From an uncultured Lachnospiraceae bacterium (lineage in GTDB: Bacteria; Bacillota; Clostridia; Lachnospirales; Lachnospiraceae), in contig CANRWO010000034.1 in NCBI GenBank assembly GCA_947643615.1, positions 1-38,442 of the forward strand: DNA of 38,442 bases. The letters run 5' to 3'. The notes under the pieces were generated by a model. The model was given only the letters and a program-made list of their open reading frames with translations. It was not told the origin of the DNA and made no database searches. Every line of letters begins with the position of its first letter. Position 1 is the stretch's first letter. A program made the position numbers and the translations under genes. Below are positions 32,337 through 38,442 of this stretch, piece by piece.

Positions 32337-33947
32337 CTATTTGCCCAGGGCCTCGGAATAACGGTTATACTGATTCTGCTTCACAGTCAGGACTTCCTGC
32401 AGCTTCAGGGCATCCAACCCTTCAATGTAGCTGTCAAAGCTGTCCAAACTCTTGGTCCCTGTGATAAATGCGGTAGCATTCTCGTTTACGTAAGTCTCGA
32501 TATCAACCATATACGTGTTGATGACTTCAGATTCCTCTGCGGTGGAGTAGATGAAAGGCCAGGGATCTACCACAAACTGCTGCTGCCATGCGTTGCACTC
32601 CGCATGCCAGTCCGCTACCAGCGCGTCGGTGGAAACAACGGACTGCTGTGCGGGGAACACGAAGGAAGGGTTGATGCCCAGCTGCTGCAGCCAGTCATTG
32701 TCGCTGGCCTGCTCCGTGTAGGACTTATTGCCGGAAGCGTCAACGGTGTAGCTCTCTCCCTCAATACCCCACTGATACATGGTCTGGCAGGGTTCGCTCA
32801 TGGCATAGTCCAGGAATTTACATGCCAGCTCTATCTTTTTCGAGGAAGCACATACGCCGAACATGTTCCCCAGTTCCACACGGCCTACATAATAACCCTT
32901 ATAGTCTGCTGAAGACAGGGGCGCCGCTCCCACAAATGCGGTATCCGCCGTTCCGTCATAGTAAGGGAGCACATTGCTGTACATCATGGACATGGCCCAG
33001 CTGAAGTCAAAAGCAACACCCGTGAGGTCCTTGGACATACGCTCGATCACTTGGTCTCTGTCCAGGGAAGTGTATTCTACTTCCAACAGGCCTTCCTCGT
33101 ACAGGCCGTTAAGGAACTCCAGATACGCCTTGAAGTTCTCGGAATCCGCATAGGCATAAACCACGTTGCCGTCCGCATCCGCCTGGAACCCGCTGACAAT
33201 GTCAAGGCCGAAAGCAGGGCCGAACATGTAGGGCAGGTAATCCGCCATTATGCTCATGGGAATCTCGTCATCCGTACTTCCGTTGCCGTTCATATCATGC
33301 TCCTTGAAGTAACGCAGCATTTCCACAAACTCATCCAAGGTCTCAGGCGCTTCCATGCCCGCCTCATCCAGCCACTTCTGGTTATACATCAGGACAGGCT
33401 GATAGTCCTTGCCTACGTTGGTGCCGGGCACGTAATAAATATGGCCGTCCTCAGCAGTCAGCTCCGCTTTGATGACAGGATTGGCGTCCAGCCATTTTGA
33501 AAAGTTGGGCATTACGCTGAAATATTCGTCGAGGGCCACGAACTTATGGGATTTGATGTATGTCTGATTCTGATCCTGGTCGGGAAGCAGTACAATATCC
33601 GCATCCACGTTCCCGGTGGTCAGCATGGGACTCACAGAATCGGTATAATTGGCGTAATCCACCAACTGCCAGTCCACGGTAATCCCCGCGTCGGCCACTA
33701 CTGTCTCCACGATTTCTGCACTTGCAATGTCAACATTGGTGTAGTTAGAGGTCTGTGCCAGGATTTTCAGGCTTGCACCGTCTTCCTTTGTGATGGGCGC
33801 TTCCCCTGCGTAAGTATAACCGGTACTGTCGGCCCCTCCCACAGGTCCGTTGGATCCCGCACTTTCGTTGCCGGAACCGCAGCCTGCCAGCATGCCTGCC
33901 GCCATTACTGCTGCCATGGACATTGCCAAAACTTGTTTCTTTTTCAT
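32337..33947 (-). CDS. Extracellular solute-binding lipoprotein, carbohydrate ABC importer (LplA-like)
   Basis: This is the substrate-binding protein of the importer, 536 residues. It begins with a lipoprotein signal (MKKKQVLAMSMAAVMAAGMLAGC) whose lipobox LAGC puts the lipid on Cys23, followed by a Gly/Ser-rich linker. The body has the family 1 pattern of large Lpl-type binding proteins, with FLDYAMSEPCQTMYQWGIEGESY near the C-terminus and VMLYNQKWLDEAGMEAPETLDEFVEML in the middle. Related proteins bind complex oligosaccharides; the substrate here is unknown. GGAGG is 5 nt before the ATG at 33947. It follows the two permease genes, and no ATPase gene is present, so a shared MsmK-type ATPase elsewhere is expected. 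Confidence 0.93.
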   Translation of the reverse strand: MKKKQVLAMSMAAVMAAGMLAGCGSGNESAGSNGPVGGADSTGYTYAGEAPITKEDGASLKILAQTSNYTNVDIASAEIVETVVADAGITVDWQLVDYANYTDSVSPMLTTGNVDADIVLLPDQDQNQTYIKSHKFVALDEYFSVMPNFSKWLDANPVIKAELTAEDGHIYYVPGTNVGKDYQPVLMYNQKWLDEAGMEAPETLDEFVEMLRYFKEHDMNGNGSTDDEIPMSIMADYLPYMFGPAFGLDIVSGFQADADGNVVYAYADSENFKAYLEFLNGLYEEGLLEVEYTSLDRDQVIERMSKDLTGVAFDFSWAMSMMYSNVLPYYDGTADTAFVGAAPLSSADYKGYYVGRVELGNMFGVCASSKKIELACKFLDYAMSEPCQTMYQWGIEGESYTVDASGNKSYTEQASDNDWLQQLGINPSFVFPAQQSVVSTDALVADWHAECNAWQQQFVVDPWPFIYSTAEESEVINTYMVDIETYVNENATAFITGTKSLDSFDSYIEGLDALKLQEVLTVKQNQYNRYSEALGK

Positions 33948-34048
33948 CTTTTCCTCCGTTCTGCCGCAATTGTACGGCTCTTTAAGCATCATTTATAGTT
34001 AACGCACCTCTTTCGCGCCAAACAAAATCCGTGCGCCACTATTCCGTT

Positions 34049-34957
34049 TTAACCCTTTACCGCTCCCAACATGGTTCCCTCCACCAGGTACTTCTGGACA
34101 AAAGGCACCACCAGCATGATGGGCACTACCGAGACCACAATGCAGACATACCTGACCTGAATGGAAGACTGGCTGGCCGCCGCCATGGTCACGCTGGAGG
34201 TCTGCATAATCTCCGCGCTGGCCTCCAGGAGGATCCTGCGCAGGAACAGCTGCAGGGGTTCCAGCTCCTTTTTGCTGATATAGAGCATGGCGTTAAAGAA
34301 ATCATTGTACCGGGCAACCGCATAATATAAGGTCAGCACTGCCAGGGTTGGTTTGATCAGCGGAACGGCGATCCTGGTCATGATCAGGAAATCGTTGGCT
34401 CCCTCCAGCGCCGCCTCCTCGAACAGTTCCTCGGAAATCGCCTCGAAAGCGGAGCGGCAGATCATAACGTTATACGCGCTGACCAGCACCGGCAGGATCA
34501 TGGACCATCTGGTGTTGTAAAGTCCCAGGCCCGTTACCACGATATAGATGGGAATCAACCCGCCGGAAAAATACATGGTAAACGCCAGCAGGAAATTCAT
34601 CTGCTTCCGGATGCAGAAATGCTTCCTGGAAAGCGGGTATGCCGCCAGGCAGGTAAATACGATATTAAAAATGGTGCCCACTATCGTATAGAAAAAAGTA
34701 TTCCCATAAGACGTCCAAAGCTGATTGTAGTTCAGCACTTTTTTCAGTGCGTCAAAATTCAAATCTACAGGGAACAGCACCACCAATCCCTTATTTACCG
34801 CATCCCCCGAGCTTAAGGCCACGCTGACCACATACAGGAAGGGGTACACACATACCACTACCGCAAAGATCAGCAGCACCGAAACAATCAAGTCAAATAT
34901 AATATCTCCCAGGGGCTGTCTTCTTATTTTAAAAGGTCTTCTTTTTGTCTGTGCCAT
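34049..34957 (-). CDS. Carbohydrate ABC transporter permease (LplC/MalG-type)
   Basis: A 302-residue membrane subunit with six predicted helices. The first is LIVSVLLIFAVVVCVYPFLYVVSVA. The cytosolic EAA loop that docks the ATPase reads EEAALEGANDFLIMTRIAVPLIKP. The N-terminus is basic and cytosolic and the C-terminus ends in KYLVEGTMLGAVKG, which is typical of the LplC/YtcP group. AGGAGG lies 6 nt before the ATG. The gene starts 10 bp after the other permease, and the binding-protein gene follows after 101 bp. Confidence 0.93.
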   Translation of the reverse strand: MAQTKRRPFKIRRQPLGDIIFDLIVSVLLIFAVVVCVYPFLYVVSVALSSGDAVNKGLVVLFPVDLNFDALKKVLNYNQLWTSYGNTFFYTIVGTIFNIVFTCLAAYPLSRKHFCIRKQMNFLLAFTMYFSGGLIPIYIVVTGLGLYNTRWSMILPVLVSAYNVMICRSAFEAISEELFEEAALEGANDFLIMTRIAVPLIKPTLAVLTLYYAVARYNDFFNAMLYISKKELEPLQLFLRRILLEASAEIMQTSSVTMAAASQSSIQVRYVCIVVSVVPIMLVVPFVQKYLVEGTMLGAVKG

Positions 34958-34967
34958 ATGCCGCCTC

Positions 34968-35897
34968 CTACCAAATCGCCGTATCCGTTATTTTCCGGCT
35001 CAGCTTGTTCGCCGCAAATACGATCGTGAAGTTGACTACCGAGTTAAAAAGTCCCACTGCCGCCGCATAGCTGTAATTATTGCTTTGTACGCCCTGCCTG
35101 TAGACATAAGTCTGTATCACATCCGCCGTCTCGTACACTGCCGTGTTGTACAGAAGGTATACCTTTTCAAAGCCGACGCTCATCATACTGCCCAATGTCA
35201 TGATCAGCAAAAGGATTATGGTAGGCTTAATGCTGGGCAGTACCAGATGCCAGATCACCTGGCGCTTATTTGCCCCGTCCATTTTCATAGCCTCATACAG
35301 GTCAGGAGAAATACCCATGATCGCCGCCACAAATATAATGGAGTTAAACCCGAAGCTCTGCCACGACCCCGAAATAACATAAATCGGCCGGAACCACTCA
35401 GGCATGCTCATGAAATTTATGCTCTCGATACCCAGCACATTTAAAAATTGATTGATAATACCGCTGGACGGCGACAGGAAATTTTTGATCATACCGCATA
35501 CCACAACAGTGGAAATAAAATACGGCAGATATGTGGAAACCTGCACCACCTTCTGGATTCCCTTCCTCTGCAGCTGCGTCACCGCCACGGCAAACAGGAT
35601 GGGAATGGGAAACCCGAAAATCAGGGAATAAAAGGAAAGAAGAAACGTATTTCTCACCAGCCTCCATACGTACACCGAACCGAAAAACTGTTGGAACCAT
35701 TTCAATCCTACAAAATCACTGTTGAAGATGCCCGCCAGACCGGAACCTATCCTGTAATCGGTAAACGCCATATACAATCCCGTCATGGGAAAATAGCAGA
35801 ATACCAGGTAAAAGATGACTACCGGCAGGATCATAATCAGTAAGTACTTGTCACGCTTTAAGTTCTTTTTCCATCTGCGTTTTGTCTCAGCCTTCAT
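34968..35897 (-). CDS. Carbohydrate ABC transporter permease (LplB/MalF-type)
   Basis: A 309-residue membrane subunit, first gene of the importer operon. It has six hydrophobic helices (starting LLIMILPVVIFYLVFCYFPMTGLYMAFTDY). The EAA-type loop reads LYEAMKMDGANKRQVIWHLVLPSIKPT. The C-terminal NKLSRKITDTAIW is typical of the LplB group. The ATG at 35897 is preceded by AAGGCGG with an 8-nt spacer, which is better than the frame start at 35939. A promoter maps to 35968-35996. Confidence 0.93.
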   Translation of the reverse strand: MKAETKRRWKKNLKRDKYLLIMILPVVIFYLVFCYFPMTGLYMAFTDYRIGSGLAGIFNSDFVGLKWFQQFFGSVYVWRLVRNTFLLSFYSLIFGFPIPILFAVAVTQLQRKGIQKVVQVSTYLPYFISTVVVCGMIKNFLSPSSGIINQFLNVLGIESINFMSMPEWFRPIYVISGSWQSFGFNSIIFVAAIMGISPDLYEAMKMDGANKRQVIWHLVLPSIKPTIILLLIMTLGSMMSVGFEKVYLLYNTAVYETADVIQTYVYRQGVQSNNYSYAAAVGLFNSVVNFTIVFAANKLSRKITDTAIW

Positions 35898-35967
35898 AAT
35901 ACATACCGCCTTTGCTATGCTGTTTTTAGTAATATTCACTTCTTCATGTTTTTCCGAAGTGCTTTTT

Positions 35968-35996
35968 ATTATATGTTTTTGCCAAAAATATGTACA
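35968..35996 (-). promoter_or_regulatory. Promoter of the ABC importer operon
   Basis: On the minus strand: TGTACA (35991-35996), a 17-bp spacer, TATAAT (35968-35973). A small CACTTC/GAAGTG stem lies in the ~65-nt leader. No catabolite-repression (cre) site was recognised. Confidence 0.6.
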
Positions 35997-36030
35997 GATT
36001 CAAAATAGGAATGGGTATTTTGCACAAATA

Positions 36031-36081
36031 AAAAGGTAAAAAATGATGCATCCCTTACGGGGGGTTCATTTTTTACCTTTT
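36031..36081. terminator. Bidirectional terminator after the AraC-type gene
   Basis: AAAAGGTAAAAAATGA (36031-36046) and TCATTTTTTACCTTTT (36066-36081) form a perfect 16-bp stem, extended by CCC/GGG inside. It has U-rich ends on both strands and separates the AraC-type gene from the importer promoter. Confidence 0.85.
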
Positions 36082-36127
36082 AGTAATCTTCATATTCACC
36101 GTTCTTTTTTTGATTCTTTACAAACTT

Positions 36128-36976
36128 TTATTGGTAATCACTGGGGTTTATGCCCATAACGCTTTTGAAGTTCCTGCGGAATGTGAGCTGGTTTGCATAT
36201 CCGCACATCACTGCAATCTCTGACAGACTGTACTTTCTTTCCGAGAGCAATTGGGATGCCTTCCGGATCCTTTTGTCCTGGATGTACTGCAGATAGGTCA
36301 TTTTATAACGCTTCTTACAGAGGAGCGACAGATATTTGCTGCTGACTTTAAAGCGCTCGGAAATCATCTGGAGGGACAGCTCCGAATCAAAACAGTTATC
36401 GTCAATATATTTTAATATCTCATCTTCCAGGCGCGAATCCTCCTGGGCCTGGACCGCCTGCTCATAAAGCGAATCGGCGATGGAGCACAGCGCCGCCCCG
36501 TAATAATCGAATACCTCCTGCAGGGTGGCCAGGCCACGGTACTTTTCCACACTGAAATGAGTGGTATTCAGCTCCGTGATCTCTTTTAAGGTCTTGATAA
36601 TAGAGAGATGGAGTTCATCGATCAGGCCCCGGTACATTTCCGGGTTCCCCCCCATATCCCAATTCCTTCGATAAATATCCGCAAGCATGTCTCGCAACTC
36701 TTCTTTTCTGTCCTTTTCAAGGTATTTCTTTAATTTCTCCCGGAAACAGGTGGGGAAATAGTAATCCGCCGTCTTTCCGCTGTTCTCCTCCAGAAAATAG
36801 ACCTCTCCCCTGCCGTCGGTCAAAATGCCGTCCAGTGCGGTCATGGCGCCCTCACATGCCTCCTGAAGCTCATTGATGTCCTCCCGGAGGATATCCACCC
36901 CCATAGTCACCGCGTATTGATCCTGCCCCAGTGCGGTACACAGATACTTATGTATCTGGTAAAACAATTGGTCCAT
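36128..36976 (-). CDS. AraC family regulator, apparently missing its N-terminal sensor half
   Basis: A 282-residue AraC/XylS-type protein. The C-terminal ~100 residues are a complete two-HTH DNA-binding domain (SLQMISERFKVSSKYLSLLCKKRYKMTYLQYIQDKRI and YSLSEIAVMCGYANQLTFRRNFKSVMGINPSDYQ). The N-terminal stretch (AVTMGVDILREDINELQEACEGAM) matches the degenerate cyclase-like segment in the middle of the long (~750-residue) membrane-bound AraC sensors that normally control Lpl-type importers. The membrane helices and extracellular sensor that should come first are absent. The first ATG has no ribosome binding site, and an in-frame TGA lies two codons upstream. A 5' truncation by rearrangement is therefore likely, and the gene may be dead. 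It is followed by its own terminator and the importer operon. Confidence 0.8.
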   Translation of the reverse strand: MDQLFYQIHKYLCTALGQDQYAVTMGVDILREDINELQEACEGAMTALDGILTDGRGEVYFLEENSGKTADYYFPTCFREKLKKYLEKDRKEELRDMLADIYRRNWDMGGNPEMYRGLIDELHLSIIKTLKEITELNTTHFSVEKYRGLATLQEVFDYYGAALCSIADSLYEQAVQAQEDSRLEDEILKYIDDNCFDSELSLQMISERFKVSSKYLSLLCKKRYKMTYLQYIQDKRIRKASQLLSERKYSLSEIAVMCGYANQLTFRRNFKSVMGINPSDYQ

Positions 36977-37022
36977 GGGTCAATGTCATTTAGTATTAGG
37001 AAAATTCTGTTAAGTTAGCACA

Positions 37023-37067
37023 AAAAGCTGAACCACTATTTTTACACTTAGTAGTGGTTCAGCTTTT
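37023..37067. terminator. Bidirectional terminator between the lipoprotein and AraC-type genes
   Basis: AAAAGCTGAACCACTA (37023-37038) and TAGTGGTTCAGCTTTT (37052-37067) form a perfect 16-bp stem, followed by T-runs on both strands. It marks the edge of the AT-rich region. Confidence 0.85.
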
Positions 37068-37104
37068 ACCATAATATAATTGCTTCACATTAAATTTTGT
37101 ACAG

Positions 37105-38100
37105 TTAATTATTGATTATATCCGACAGACGATAAAAAATATAATATTCTGCCTCATGTTCGTCTAACATATGTGCTTCCGTTTCCTCTATTACTTCATC
37201 ATTCCCTAAATGAACTTCTGATGAACCATTTTTCTTGATATATAATATTGCTCCATCAAAATCATTAGGTATTGTAATGATATATGTTTCATCTGCCGCA
37301 AAATTATAAGTCTTAAAGGCAATATTCTCATTATAATCCCAGTCTGATTGAGAAGATGAGGTTTCCTCAATATTCGAATATCCTATTGAGTACACATTTC
37401 CATTCCATTCATAGTCTTTGGTAAATTCCGCGAAATCACTCCCTCCTCTGCCAGTATATGAACTACGGTCAGGAACAACAAGTCCTGTATAATAATCGCC
37501 AACAGAAAATTTGGGAAATGTTAAATTCCAACCATAAGACCCATTATATATATTAGTGTCTTGATACACGGTCGCTGAAAAATGTACTTGATATGGAATG
37601 GTAATATCTATATATCCTTCCATTTCCGAAGGATTACTAGTAATTTCACCGAAAGAAAATTTCGCTTTTTCTGTTTCAAGCCACATTCCTTCTATATCCA
37701 CAATCTGCCCATTTTCAGTGAAATCCATAGCAAATGGCAACTCCATATCTTGCAGATTTTGAAAAGTAATATTGTTTTCGATACAATAAGGAGTTGGCAA
37801 AGGTTCTCCTTCAGTCAAGCCACATAAAGAACAGGTTTTTGGTTCTTCATAGGTAGCGTCTAACCATTCATGGCTTAAAGGTTCTCCATCCGTTACCCCA
37901 CATACGTCACAGTATTTTGCTTTTTCACAAGAAGCTTCTACCCATTTATGGTCTGCAACTTCGCCCTCGGTTTCTCCACACTCGCTGCATGTTTTAGGTA
38001 CCAAACAAGTAGCATCTACCCATACATGCTCATGTCCACAGCCATTCAGGCTAATTGCAAATGTGCATATTATGGGTAATAAAATCAATTTTCTTTTCAT
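37105..38100 (-). CDS. Lipoprotein with three Cys/His/Trp repeats, function unknown
   Basis: A 331-residue predicted lipoprotein. The signal (MKRKLILLPIICTFAISLNGC) puts the lipid on Cys21. Residues 25-102 are three consecutive 26-residue repeats, H-x-W-(V/L)-(D/E)-A-(T/S)-C-x5-C-x2-C-G-x-T-(E/D)-G-E; the third has Tyr in place of the first Cys. These look like small metal- or disulfide-stabilised knuckles seen in many clostridial surface proteins. The remaining ~230 residues are beta-rich and unassigned, ending in an acidic tail. GGGAG is 8 nt before the ATG at 38100; the upstream frame to 38181 overlaps the promoter. The gene is markedly AT-richer than its left neighbours, and no operon partner is present. 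Horizontal acquisition is likely. Confidence 0.78.
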   Translation of the reverse strand: MKRKLILLPIICTFAISLNGCGHEHVWVDATCLVPKTCSECGETEGEVADHKWVEASCEKAKYCDVCGVTDGEPLSHEWLDATYEEPKTCSLCGLTEGEPLPTPYCIENNITFQNLQDMELPFAMDFTENGQIVDIEGMWLETEKAKFSFGEITSNPSEMEGYIDITIPYQVHFSATVYQDTNIYNGSYGWNLTFPKFSVGDYYTGLVVPDRSSYTGRGGSDFAEFTKDYEWNGNVYSIGYSNIEETSSSQSDWDYNENIAFKTYNFAADETYIITIPNDFDGAILYIKKNGSSEVHLGNDEVIEETEAHMLDEHEAEYYIFYRLSDIINN

Positions 38101-38152
38101 TTTAGTATCTCCCTCATTTTTCATATATGTATTGGTCGGAATCATGTGGTCT

Positions 38153-38181
38153 ATATTAACATATATGTGTGAATATTTCAA
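38153..38181 (-). promoter_or_regulatory. Promoter of the repeat lipoprotein
   Basis: On the minus strand: TTGAAA (38176-38181), a 17-bp spacer, TAATAT (38153-38158). The leader to the ATG at 38100 is about 45 nt. Confidence 0.5.
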
Positions 38182-38212
38182 GTATAAAAATAAGTGAAAT
38201 TTCAGTGTGTAT

Positions 38213-38226
38213 AATATCGTGATATT
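38213..38226. promoter_or_regulatory. Small dyad operator candidate
   Basis: AATATC (38213-38218) and GATATT (38221-38226) are perfect arms around GT. It lies 6 bp before the -10-like TATACT (38233-38238) that precedes the last gene, where a repressor such as the gene's own product could bind. Confidence 0.35.
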
Positions 38227-38268
38227 TTAAAGTATACTATGCACAAGAAAAACAAGGTGGTAGTTAAT

Positions 38269-38442
38269 ATGCTAAAAATTCAGAAAACAGAATATCAAAA
38301 TAAAACATTTAGATTACCAGTTGCATTAGTCGAAAAATTAGGTGAAGCCGCTCAGAAAAATAATATATCAATGACAAAGTTAGTTATTGACTCAACTTTC
38401 CCACCAGTAAATCCGGTGAAGATGCTTGAACTTTCAAGCAAA
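38269..38442 (+). CDS. Small possible DNA-binding (RHH-like) protein, cut by the window end
   Basis: Fifty-eight codons are visible, and the frame runs off the right edge with no stop. AAGGTGG lies 8 nt before the ATG, and TATACT at 38233-38238 is a likely -10. The first ~40 residues (QNKTFRLPVALVEKLGEAAQKNNISMTKLVID) look like a ribbon-helix-helix DNA-binding unit: a strand (TFRLP), then two helices, as in small proteins of mobilisable elements. The residues after that (STFPPVNPVKMLELSSK) do not continue the usual second-helix pattern, so a fusion or disrupted copy is possible. It is AT-rich like the neighbouring lipoprotein and divergent from it. No function beyond possible DNA binding can be given. 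Confidence 0.55.
   Translation, partial: MLKIQKTEYQNKTFRLPVALVEKLGEAAQKNNISMTKLVIDSTFPPVNPVKMLELSSK

Overview
The window looks like chromosome from a Gram-positive anaerobe of the class Clostridia, most probably a Lachnospiraceae-type gut commensal. This is inferred from gene content: a single-chain PurL of about 1265 residues, a PerR-type Fur protein, ClpC, VanR/VanS, an Lpl-type sugar importer without its own ATPase, a cytosolic CZB chemoreceptor, and strong AGGAGG-type ribosome binding sites. Most of the window is GC-rich. The first ~460 bases and everything right of about 36980 are clearly AT-richer and may be accessory DNA. No species can be named from the sequence alone.

Left part (1-15765). 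A small unknown gene with its own promoter and an 11-bp operator-like inverted repeat precedes the azlCD branched-chain amino-acid exporter. This converges on thiamine diphosphokinase (thiN). A long minus-strand series follows: an unknown protein, a TetR regulator, purL (purines), a degenerate EAL/HDOD signalling protein, then carA-carB (carbamoyl phosphate for pyrimidines and arginine). Divergent from it is a 763-residue protein with an N-terminal cyclic-nucleotide-binding-like domain and a large unassigned remainder.

Middle (15766-23281), all minus strand apart from one promoter/terminator-like unit. It holds an unknown protein, tRNA-Trp, and a VanG-type D-Ala-D-Ser ligase behind a promoter with two in-phase VanR-box-like sites. 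Next come a VanS-like kinase whose N-terminus is made of 30-bp tandem repeats, a VanR-like regulator, a PAS/GAF/GGDEF diguanylate cyclase and a MATE exporter. The vanR-vanS-ligase locus has no vanXY or vanT in the window and is the most distinctive system seen.

Right part (23528-38442). A PerR-like regulator with a near-perfect PerR box lies upstream of a zinc-sensing (CZB) chemoreceptor that has a highly structured leader. Then come radA with another structured leader, a small conserved unknown, clpC with an upstream GntR regulator, an alpha/beta hydrolase, and a three-gene oligosaccharide-type ABC importer. The AraC-type gene next to the importer appears to have lost its N-terminal sensor half. 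The loss coincides with a change to AT-rich DNA carrying a Cys-repeat lipoprotein and the start of a small possible DNA-binding protein at the window edge.
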